Source of the DNA: Streptococcus suis YS56 | Lineage (GTDB): Bacteria; Bacillota; Bacilli; Lactobacillales; Streptococcaceae | Length of the DNA: 64,000 nucleotides | Assembly (NCBI RefSeq): GCF_000440115.1 | Contig: NZ_ALMY01000069.1 | Span: 1-64,000 of the forward strand | Direction: 5' to 3' | Program-made: the position numbers and the translations under genes | Notes under the pieces: generated by a model | Told to the model about the DNA's origin: nothing | What the model saw: the letters and a program-made list of their open reading frames with translations, nothing else | The model's database searches: none | Shown here: positions 56,055 through 63,598 of the stretch, piece by piece | How positions within the stretch are numbered: position 1 is the stretch's first letter | Layout: each line of letters begins with the position of its first letter

Positions 56055-58040
56055 ATGAAAAAAGTATTTACTTATTTATCCACTTTTAGCATCTGTCTCT
56101 TCTGTATATGGTTAGTGAGTCTGCAACTCGATTCTTTAATTTATCATTACTATCCATCGGTTTCCATATTAAGTCGTGGGGAAGAAGTGACCTATGAAGA
56201 AGTGTCGGATGCCCTGACAAATTTAGCTGAAAAGGAAAATAGTCTAATTGCTAAGACAATAACAGAAACAGATGATAGTGGGCGAACTACTACCAGTTAT
56301 GATGTTTTTGGGAAGGGGGAGCTTCCACAGGGCTTGGTCAAAGCGGATAGGTTAGTAGCTAGTCAGGCCAACTTAGCTGAAAATTACTATGTTGTAAAAG
56401 GGAATCTGGACATCAAAGCGGTAGAAAATGTCTTACAGTCACTAGGATTGGTGGATAGTTATACTTACAGACCGACCCTATTAAACAGTTTAAGTCTATT
56501 TCTTGGTAGGGGAGCTCCGAGCTTAGGCCTTATTATCTTTATACTCACAAATCTTGCATTGACAGTAGTTGGGCAGATTGTCTACTTGCGGTCAGCAGGG
56601 ATAGAGATACTTTCAGGTGTGAGGAGTTGGCAGATTGCTAGTCGTTTTTTAAGAGTGGATGGAAGAGATATAGCATTGGCTACAGGAGGGGCGCTTGTTT
56701 TTGGACTGATTGCTATTTTAATTTTGGGTTGGCCAATGGTATATTATCGTTTTGTAGCAATCGGTATTGCCTTTTATGCTTGTTTGCTTTTGTTCCTGTC
56801 TTTATCGACAAGTGTTGGATTCATGATTGCATTAAACATTTCTCAGTTACAAAAGCTAATTAAGGGAGCTTTGCCTCTCAAGGCGATTTTTGCTATTTTA
56901 CTAATAGGTCAGTGTTTAGCGGTTTGTATCATCTCTATTGGTGCTAGTCGAACGTTGACATATGTTGGAGTCCTCCATACACTAACGATAGGAGAAAAGG
57001 CTTGGCAAGAAAGACAAGATGTTTTTAGTCTGTCTTTGAATCGTGAAGCATTCATAGCTGATGAAGCGATGGCTCAGCAACAAAGAATAGCTTGGTCTCA
57101 TGTAATTTTAGAATCATATGCGAAAAATAATGTAATGTTAGTCCAGCACCATTTACGGCATAACACAATAAAAGAACATACCATCATTGAATCCAGCAAG
57201 GAAATTCCTCTAGAAAGGGTGCTGTATGTGACGCCGAATTACATACAATCAGAAGGTGGTCGGTACGATTTCAATCAGCTGGAAGAGATAAGGCAATTAG
57301 GTAAGGGAGAAATTGCTTTATTATTACCAAAGAGTTTGCAAAATGATGCGAGTGTTTACCAAGCGTATTTTGAGGACATGGTAGGGAAATTGCTTGCGGA
57401 TGGAGAAAGATCCCTAAGTTTGCATTCAAATGTTTATTACATTTCAGACGAGAAGCGATGGTTCATTTACAATCGCACACCTATAAATTATGAGCAATTT
57501 TTACAGACTCCGTTGATTGTTGTTCTATCACCTGAAAGCTTTGAAGAAACGTCCTATTTTTGGGAAAATGCCTTACCAGATTTTGTATTTTTCAAAGATA
57601 AAGAGATGCTGGAACAACTGTTGGACAAATACAATTTACAAAACACAATAGGTAGCTTGTTATCTAGCAAGCAACAGTACAACATCCTGAGAAAAAATGT
57701 TCAACTTGAAATTCTTATGACCCTATCTCCGACAATCCTTGGAATATTCACTTCCATACTATTGTTCAATACGATGAATCTTCTATACTTTGAGACCTTC
57801 AAAAGAGAAATAGCCATCAAGCGGATAGCAGGGATGCGTTTTATCGAATTGCATGGTTCTTATCTAGGAGAACAAGTCGGCTCCGCTCTTGTTGGGATGG
57901 GTTTGGCAATGTTTATGACAAAGTCAGTTATTGTTAGCCTAGGAGTAGTTGTGGCTCTGTTGATGAATAGTTGGATGTTACTGAACAATCAAGCGAAGAG
58001 GGAAGAAAAAATCCAGTTGAGTGTATTAAATGGCAGATAG
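56055..58040 (+). CDS. DUF1430 bacteriocin-associated integral membrane protein, paralog 1
   Basis: 661 residues from the ATG at 56055; the frame is open slightly further upstream but MKKVFTYLSTF looks like the true start. A first membrane segment (residues 5-25) is followed by an extracellular region of about 115 residues, four membrane segments (about 150-310), another outer domain of about 220 residues, and a final bundle with ILLFNTMNLLYFETFKREIAIKRIAGM, a MacB/FtsX-like core. This is the membrane component accompanying lactococcin 972-type bacteriocins. It pairs with the next gene and the ATPase. Confidence 0.85.
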   Translation: MKKVFTYLSTFSICLFCIWLVSLQLDSLIYHYYPSVSILSRGEEVTYEEVSDALTNLAEKENSLIAKTITETDDSGRTTTSYDVFGKGELPQGLVKADRLVASQANLAENYYVVKGNLDIKAVENVLQSLGLVDSYTYRPTLLNSLSLFLGRGAPSLGLIIFILTNLALTVVGQIVYLRSAGIEILSGVRSWQIASRFLRVDGRDIALATGGALVFGLIAILILGWPMVYYRFVAIGIAFYACLLLFLSLSTSVGFMIALNISQLQKLIKGALPLKAIFAILLIGQCLAVCIISIGASRTLTYVGVLHTLTIGEKAWQERQDVFSLSLNREAFIADEAMAQQQRIAWSHVILESYAKNNVMLVQHHLRHNTIKEHTIIESSKEIPLERVLYVTPNYIQSEGGRYDFNQLEEIRQLGKGEIALLLPKSLQNDASVYQAYFEDMVGKLLADGERSLSLHSNVYYISDEKRWFIYNRTPINYEQFLQTPLIVVLSPESFEETSYFWENALPDFVFFKDKEMLEQLLDKYNLQNTIGSLLSSKQQYNILRKNVQLEILMTLSPTILGIFTSILLFNTMNLLYFETFKREIAIKRIAGMRFIELHGSYLGEQVGSALVGMGLAMFMTKSVIVSLGVVVALLMNSWMLLNNQAKREEKIQLSVLNGR

Positions 58041-58059
58041 TTAATGAGGTGAAGTTAGA

Positions 58060-60042
58060 ATGAAAGGAAAATTTGTACTTGTATCGACGATCATTCTATC
58101 CGTCTTTATGATTTGGTTGGGAGTTAGCCAAAAGGAGACTATGCTAGTTTATTACTATCCTTCTGTGACCACCTTGTCGGTCTCTGAGGACGTGACGTAT
58201 TCAGATGTACGACAGCGATTAGAGGACTATTCACAAAGGACGGATAGTGTCATTGCTAGACGAGTGATTGAGCCAAGTACATCAGGTGGACGTACCTTTT
58301 CCTATGACAATTTTAGTCAGTCTCCCCTGCCGAGAGGACTAGAGGAATTTCGGGCATCAGAAAAGGTGGAGTCTGCACTCCTAACCAAATATTTTATTTT
58401 CCAAGGAAAAGCAACGGCAGAGGAACTTCGTTCTCTTCTTGTCTCGCTTGGCTTTGACGAGGTTCAGATTCGGAAGCCTTCGACTATTGCTACTTTACTC
58501 GCATTTCTGACACAAGGTGGTCAATTCTTAGCCATACTGGTCTTTCTCATTACCTATATGGCTTTGGTCGTGATTGCCAATGTAAGGCAGTTGCGTACAG
58601 CAGGTATCCGTTTGATTGCAGGAGATTCACGTTGGCATTTATTTCTACTATCTCTACAGGAAAATGCGAAAGAGATAGCTCTAACTATCCCATTTGTGGT
58701 TCTTCCAGCAGTTGGACTGGCATGTCTCATTGGATTAGATGGCTATTCTGTCTACTATCTGGTCGCAGCTCTAGTGGGCTATCATTTCTTGCTTGGTTTG
58801 ATTGTCCTTTTTTTCGCTGCTACATTTACCTTGGCCATTCGGACCTATCACTTTTTACCCTTGTTAAAAGGGAAGATGCCCCTGCAAGGAATCCTGACCA
58901 TTATGGTTATGGGGCAAATGCTGGCTCTACTGGTGGTGTCATTGGGTGTGGCTCAAACCGTCTATTATTCAGGGATTTGGCAGGAATACCAAGTAGGTGC
59001 CCAGCAGTGGGAGAATGAAGGGGATTACTATAGTTTAGCTTGGAATATTTCTGCGGATGGTCGCTCAGGACTAAATTCGCCTGAAAATTGGTACCCTTTA
59101 CTAAAGCAAGCTTTGGAGGAAGACGGCGCGCTCTTTGTCAAAAGTAATTTGAATGCCTATTTAATGGGCTCCCAACTGGAAGATGGGACAAGTCTTGACA
59201 GCTACCATCCAGCAGGCAACACCCTCTACGTTAGTCCAAATTATTTGCAGATACAGGATGTAGACTTGTCGGACGAAGCATTACCTTCTCTACAAGAAGA
59301 TGAATTTCAGCTTCTCTTACCTGAAAAACTGCGTCCAGAAAGCGATACTTATCTCCATCTTTACCAAGATTATATCAATCGTATGGTTAGACCTGCTAAT
59401 CAAGCAAGTTCAGCTACCATTAAGGGAAAAGTTGCCTATTTAAAAGATGGGCAGAAGCAATTTATCTACAATCATCGTTCTGGTCAACATGTGCAATACC
59501 TGACAGACCCTATTTTAGTTGTGCTGGCACCGTCAAGTCTGGGAGAGGAATCTGCTGATTTTTGGTTGAATGAAGTAGATAGCAGTATGCTATTTAAAAA
59601 CAGAGATAAACTTTTACGTGAATTGAAGGAAAGAAATCTGTTTCAGTTTGTCAATGAAGTGAAAAGTAGCTCCTCCCTCTTTACGGAACTTTTAGACCGT
59701 ATTCGGATAGAGACCATTTCAACCTCTATGGGTGCTATTTTGGGTATCGTGACATCGATTGTTTTGTTTAATACCATGAATCTCTTATACTTCGAAGAGT
59801 TTAAACGTGATATTTTTATCAAAGAAATTGCAGGAATGGATTTTTGGTGCATTCATCAGAAATACCTAACGGTTCAGCTAATGGCCCTTTTATTAGCCTT
59901 GGGAGCGAGTATAGTAGTAACAGGTCACATGTTCATAAGCAGTATCAGTTTTGCCTTGTTTATGGTCAATGCTCTCTGCTTATTGAGGTGGCAGACAAGA
60001 AAAGAAGGAGCTTGGAATATCCGTATTTTGAAAGGAGCCTAG
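58060..60042 (+). CDS. DUF1430 bacteriocin-associated integral membrane protein, paralog 2
   Basis: A 660-residue protein with the same layout as its upstream neighbour and clear sequence similarity throughout (YYYPSVTTLS and VTYSDVRQRLEDYS near the N-terminus, ILYFEEFKRD-type end segment). The two are probably a duplicated pair forming a heterodimeric permease. It is separated from paralog 1 by 19 bp with GAGGTGAAG as ribosome site, and is followed after 1 bp by the ATPase gene. Confidence 0.85.
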   Translation: MKGKFVLVSTIILSVFMIWLGVSQKETMLVYYYPSVTTLSVSEDVTYSDVRQRLEDYSQRTDSVIARRVIEPSTSGGRTFSYDNFSQSPLPRGLEEFRASEKVESALLTKYFIFQGKATAEELRSLLVSLGFDEVQIRKPSTIATLLAFLTQGGQFLAILVFLITYMALVVIANVRQLRTAGIRLIAGDSRWHLFLLSLQENAKEIALTIPFVVLPAVGLACLIGLDGYSVYYLVAALVGYHFLLGLIVLFFAATFTLAIRTYHFLPLLKGKMPLQGILTIMVMGQMLALLVVSLGVAQTVYYSGIWQEYQVGAQQWENEGDYYSLAWNISADGRSGLNSPENWYPLLKQALEEDGALFVKSNLNAYLMGSQLEDGTSLDSYHPAGNTLYVSPNYLQIQDVDLSDEALPSLQEDEFQLLLPEKLRPESDTYLHLYQDYINRMVRPANQASSATIKGKVAYLKDGQKQFIYNHRSGQHVQYLTDPILVVLAPSSLGEESADFWLNEVDSSMLFKNRDKLLRELKERNLFQFVNEVKSSSSLFTELLDRIRIETISTSMGAILGIVTSIVLFNTMNLLYFEEFKRDIFIKEIAGMDFWCIHQKYLTVQLMALLLALGASIVVTGHMFISSISFALFMVNALCLLRWQTRKEGAWNIRILKGA

Positions 60043-60043
60043 T

Positions 60044-60676
60044 ATGTTTTCTATCCAATCAATTCAAAAGAAATTTGGGAAACGTAGCTTGTTTTCTGAT
60101 GTAACGCTAGACTTGCAGGCTGGAAAGGTTTATGCCTTGATAGGTGCCAGTGGTAGCGGAAAAACGACCTTGCTGAATATTTTAGCCAAGTTGGAGTCCT
60201 ATGATGCAGGTGACATTCTCTACAAGCGGAAGGATTTGAAAAAGTTGAAGCCCCATCTCTTTTTTAGGGAGGAATTAGGCTATCTCTTTCAGAATTTTGG
60301 TCTTTTAGAAAGTCAGACAATCAGAGAAAATCTGGATTTGGGACTGATTGGTCAGAAATTATCTAAAGATGAAAGGAAGTTGAGGCAGGAAGAGGCACTT
60401 GATGCAGTTGGTCTGTCTTATCTGGACCTGTCCCAGCCTATCTATGAACTCTCAGGAGGAGAAGCCCAGCGGGTAGCTCTTGCTAAAGTCATTCTGAAAA
60501 ATCCTCCATTGATTTTAGCAGATGAGCCAACTGCTGCCTTAGACCCTAAGAGCTCCCAAGAAATTATGGATATTTTGTTATCCTTGAAGAGCCCAGATCG
60601 GCTAATTGTGATTGCGACCCATAATCCTTTGATTTGGGAGCGAGCAGACCTTATCATAAAAATGGAAGACTTGTAA
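60044..60676 (+). CDS. ABC transporter ATP-binding protein (MacB/LolD-like)
   Basis: A 210-residue ATPase. Walker A is GASGSGKTT (about residues 33-41), Q-loop LFQNFGLLES, signature ELSGGEAQRVALAK (about 131-144), Walker B LILADEPTAALDP and H-loop IVIATHNP. This is the LolD/MacB class that drives mechanotransmission-type permeases. It belongs with the two DUF1430 proteins, most likely for bacteriocin immunity, export or envelope stress. The AAGGAGCC ribosome site lies in the 3' end of the preceding gene. Confidence 0.9.
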   Translation: MFSIQSIQKKFGKRSLFSDVTLDLQAGKVYALIGASGSGKTTLLNILAKLESYDAGDILYKRKDLKKLKPHLFFREELGYLFQNFGLLESQTIRENLDLGLIGQKLSKDERKLRQEEALDAVGLSYLDLSQPIYELSGGEAQRVALAKVILKNPPLILADEPTAALDPKSSQEIMDILLSLKSPDRLIVIATHNPLIWERADLIIKMEDL

Positions 60677-60681
60677 AAATT

Positions 60682-60832
60682 CATACTCTATCAAAATTAT
60701 CCGTTGTCAAGAGCCTTGATGAGTGAAAAGCTCCGGTGGAGCTTTTCAGCCTGTTACCTTGAAACAAGACAGTAACAGAGTTCTATCTTCGGCTTCGTTT
60801 CCTAGGCTACTTTTGATTTTCATTGAGTATCA
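60682..60832 (-). repeat. BOX-type element with a GCTCC hairpin insert
   Basis: Ends CATACTCTATCAAAATTAT and GATTTTCATTGAGTATC. The centre has GAAAAGCTCCggtGGAGCTTTTC (60737-60759) and a GTTACCTTG..CAGTAAC stem, then AGTTCTATCTTCGG and CCTAGGCTAC as in pneumococcal BOX. It lies just after the ABC ATPase gene. Confidence 0.75.
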
Positions 60833-60842
60833 GAAAATATTC

Positions 60843-60871
60843 TTGATTTTTTCGTGAAATTAGATTAAAAT
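60843..60871 (+). promoter_or_regulatory. Promoter of the riboswitch-controlled symporter
   Basis: TTGATT and TAAAAT separated by 17 bp, about 70 bp before the aptamer. Confidence 0.65.
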
Positions 60872-60940
60872 AAAATTAGATAAAACTGAATAACCGGTTG
60901 ATATTGGGTAGAAGGGAAACTGACTGTTCAATGGACGGAA

Positions 60941-61030
60941 CTCTGGAGAGACCATTTTGGCACCGAAGGGGCAAGGTAGTTCTGCTTGGAAAAGTAGAGC
61001 TACTGAAACTCTCAGGTAAAAGGACAGAGC
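60941..61030 (+). ncRNA. Glycine riboswitch aptamer
   Basis: Hallmark segments occur in order: CTCTGGAGAGACC, GGCACCGAAGGGGCAAGG, GAAACTCTCAGGTAAAAGGACAGAG. The outer stem CTCTG/CAGAG and the inner GAGAG/CTCTC pair correctly. One full aptamer is visible; the 35 bp upstream may form the partial ghost aptamer that singlet riboswitches use. The next gene is an alanine/glycine symporter, as expected for a glycine sensor. Confidence 0.93.
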
Positions 61031-61071
61031 GTTGAAAAATAGGCTTTTTCTGTATTTTTCACGTTGATTCT

Positions 61072-61099
61072 AGAGGTTGAAGGGTTCAGCCTCTTTTTG
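61072..61099 (+). terminator. Expression-platform terminator of the glycine riboswitch
   Basis: AGAGGTTGAA and TTCAGCCTCT form a stem around GGG, followed by TTTTTG. It lies 48 bp before the symporter start. In this layout glycine would decide between termination and read-through; which direction is not shown by the sequence. Confidence 0.75.
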
Positions 61100-61146
61100 T
61101 TTTTCCAGCAGCTTTATCGGATTAAGAATTATGCTTAGGAGGAACT

Positions 61147-62487
61147 ATGTTAGAACTATTTAAGGCTATCAACAATCTTGTTTGGGGACCGCCTCTCTTA
61201 ATACTTTTGGTCGGTACGGGTGTTTACTTTACACTCCGTTTAGGGATGTTTCAAGTTAGCAAGTTACCAACCGCCTTTCGTCTGATTTTCTCCAGTGACC
61301 AGTCTGGACAGGGAGATGTGTCCAGCTTTGCGGCCCTTTGTACAGCTTTGGCAGCGACAGTTGGTACAGGAAATATTGTCGGAGTTGCGACAGCTATTAC
61401 TACAGGTGGTCCTGGGGCTCTTTTCTGGATGTGGGTAGCGGCCTTTTTCGGGATGGCAACCAAGTATGCGGAAGGATTTTTAGCCATTAAATACCGTACC
61501 AAGGATGCCAACGGCCAAGCAGCAGGTGGGCCTATGCACTATATCACCTTGGGGATGGGACAGAAGTGGAAACCCTTGGCTGTTTTCTTTGCTGTCTCAG
61601 GTGTCCTCGTAGCGCTTTTGGGGATGGGGACATTTTCACAGGTTAATTCGATTGCATCTTCCATGTCTTCGAGTTTTGGATTAGCTCCCCAGTTGGTCAG
61701 CATTGTGACCGCCATTTCAATTGCTTTCTTTATCTTTGGGGGAATTGAAAAAATCTCGGATGTTTCGACCAAAATCGTTCCTTTCATGGCGATTTTATAT
61801 ATTTTGGCAAGTTTGATAGTCTTGTTAGTTCACTGGAATGAACTGTTGCCGACACTTGGTTTGGTTCTGAAATCTGCCTTCTCACCTGCAGCAGCAGTAG
61901 GTGGCTTTGTAGGGGCAACTGTAAAAGAAGCGATCCAACGTGGTATTGCGCGTGGGGTGTTTTCAAATGAATCTGGTCTAGGTTCGGCGCCTATCGCAGC
62001 TGCAGCAGCCAAATCGGATAATCCTGTTGAGCAAGGTTTGATTTCGATGACAGGTACCTTTATTGATACCCTTATCATCTGTACATTAACTGGATTAACG
62101 ATTTTGGTGACGGGTCAGTGGACGACAGAAGGATTAGCTGGTGCCCCTCTGACTCAGGCGTCTTTCGCAAGTGTTTTCGGTCAGCCTGGTGCTATAGCCC
62201 TAACTCTTAGCCTAGTCCTCTTTGCCTTTACGACTATTTTGGGTTGGTCATATTATGGGGAACGTTGTATTGAATTCCTCTTTGGAACCAAGTCTATCTT
62301 GCCATACCGTCTAGTCTTTGTAGCCATGGTTGCATTAGGTGGTTTTCTCAAGATTGACTTGATTTGGACTATCGCAGATATTGTGAATGGGCTTATGGCT
62401 CTTCCAAACTTGATTGCCTTACTAGCTCTATCTCCAATCATTATCAAGGAGACACGTCAGTATTTTGCAAAGAAGAAAATAAGATAA
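61147..62487 (+). CDS. Alanine/glycine:cation symporter (AgcS family)
   Basis: A 446-residue, roughly ten-helix transporter. The family signature FAALCTALAATVGTGNIVGVATAITTGGPGALFWMW (about residues 58-93) and the later RGVFSNESGLGSAPIAAAAA block are intact. It imports alanine or glycine with sodium or protons. The glycine riboswitch upstream supports glycine as substrate. AGGAGGAACT is the ribosome site. Its natural terminator appears to be interrupted by the dispersed element at 62509-62680. Confidence 0.94.
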   Translation: MLELFKAINNLVWGPPLLILLVGTGVYFTLRLGMFQVSKLPTAFRLIFSSDQSGQGDVSSFAALCTALAATVGTGNIVGVATAITTGGPGALFWMWVAAFFGMATKYAEGFLAIKYRTKDANGQAAGGPMHYITLGMGQKWKPLAVFFAVSGVLVALLGMGTFSQVNSIASSMSSSFGLAPQLVSIVTAISIAFFIFGGIEKISDVSTKIVPFMAILYILASLIVLLVHWNELLPTLGLVLKSAFSPAAAVGGFVGATVKEAIQRGIARGVFSNESGLGSAPIAAAAAKSDNPVEQGLISMTGTFIDTLIICTLTGLTILVTGQWTTEGLAGAPLTQASFASVFGQPGAIALTLSLVLFAFTTILGWSYYGERCIEFLFGTKSILPYRLVFVAMVALGGFLKIDLIWTIADIVNGLMALPNLIALLALSPIIIKETRQYFAKKKIR

Positions 62488-62508
62488 AAGACAGTCGTTT
62501 GGCTGTCT

Positions 62509-62680
62509 CAGATTGAAGAAAAAGTCCATTTTGGACAATTTTCTTCAATCTTTTTTCTTTATGTTGAAAATAAAAAACTCTCAGAAACGCGAAATATCAA
62601 TGTTTCTAAGAGTTTAATGACTTGCTATCTTTCGCAAACTTCTTCAATTTTTAATATTTTTAGGAGTTTGTCTACGTTCT
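62509..62680 (-). repeat. ~173-bp multi-hairpin dispersed element, copy 2 (inverted)
   Basis: Reverse complement of 27109-27282 with very few changes. The hairpin at its start is more perfect here (ATTGAAGAAAAAGTCCA pairs with TGGACAATTTTCTTCAAT, one bulge). A 10-bp direct repeat TTGGCTGTCT lies at 62499-62508 and at 62692-62701. Removing the element and one repeat rebuilds a simple terminator (AGACAG...CTGTCT then T residues) behind the symporter gene. Confidence 0.85.
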
Positions 62681-62739
62681 AAGTCAGCCACTTGGCTGTC
62701 TTTTTGTTCTTTTAGGATGTTTTCTGCTATAATTATCTC

Positions 62740-63588
62740 ATGAATGATTTTATTACCAAGTATTTGTCTCAATTTAATATTGAGGCCATTGTGACAGCAG
62801 GTCTAAATAAGGTTTTATCGCTTGTTTTACTCTTTGTTGCATTTTACATTATCAAGAAGATAGCCAAAGCTTCTGTGAAAAAGGTTTTGGTTCCCTCTCT
62901 AAAGGTATCTACACAAGACATTGGTCGTCAGAAGACCATCAGTCGTCTGGTGGAAAGCATCCTAAATTACCTACTCTACTTTATCCTTATCTACTGTATT
63001 TTGAGTATCCTCGGTTTACCGGTATCCAGTCTTCTTGCAGGAGCCGGGATTGCTGGGGTAGCTGTTGGGCTGGGAGCACAAGGTTTTCTCTCAGACTTGG
63101 TCAATGGATTCTTTATCTTAATTGAACGACAGTTTGACGTCGGAGATGTGGTTAAGTTAACCAACGGGCCCATTACCATTTCAGGAACCATCGTTAGCAT
63201 GGGAATCCGAACAACACAAGTACGTGATGCAGATGGGACATTGCATTTTATTCCCAATCGCAACATTCTAGTGGTGTCCAATCAGTCAAGAGGGGACATG
63301 CGTGCTCAAATCGATATTCCGCTCAAATTTAATACCGATTTGGAACAAGTCTATCGCGTAATAGAAGAGGTCAATTTGAGAGAAATCAGCAATTTTGACC
63401 AGATTACAGGTGTGACTGTATTAGGTCCCCAAAACGCTATTTCGGGACAGTTTGTATTTCGTATTAATCTTTTCGTAGCTAACGGTCAACAGAACAAGAT
63501 CTATCACCAATTCTTTGGTTTTTATCAAGATGCTCTGCGTCAAGCAGGAATAGATTTACCTTCAAGTGGACCAACTGTTTTAAAATAA
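62740..63588 (+). CDS. Mechanosensitive ion channel, MscS family
   Basis: A 282-residue channel with three N-terminal membrane segments; the pore helix is the Gly/Ala-rich LLAGAGIAGVAVGLGAQGFLSDLVNGFFILIERQFDVGD stretch (about residues 95-133), and a cytosolic MscS domain follows (FIPNRNI). It releases solutes on hypo-osmotic shock. A TATAAT (62728-62733) lies only 6 bp before the ATG with TTGTTC 18 bp upstream, and no ribosome site is seen, so the mRNA may be leaderless. Confidence 0.9.
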   Translation: MNDFITKYLSQFNIEAIVTAGLNKVLSLVLLFVAFYIIKKIAKASVKKVLVPSLKVSTQDIGRQKTISRLVESILNYLLYFILIYCILSILGLPVSSLLAGAGIAGVAVGLGAQGFLSDLVNGFFILIERQFDVGDVVKLTNGPITISGTIVSMGIRTTQVRDADGTLHFIPNRNILVVSNQSRGDMRAQIDIPLKFNTDLEQVYRVIEEVNLREISNFDQITGVTVLGPQNAISGQFVFRINLFVANGQQNKIYHQFFGFYQDALRQAGIDLPSSGPTVLK

Positions 63589-63598
63589 GGAGTTTATT

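Noticed and set aside
60044-60104. An 86-codon plus-strand frame spanning the junction of paralog 2 and the ATPase gene
   Set aside because: It overlaps two well supported genes in another frame and has no domain.
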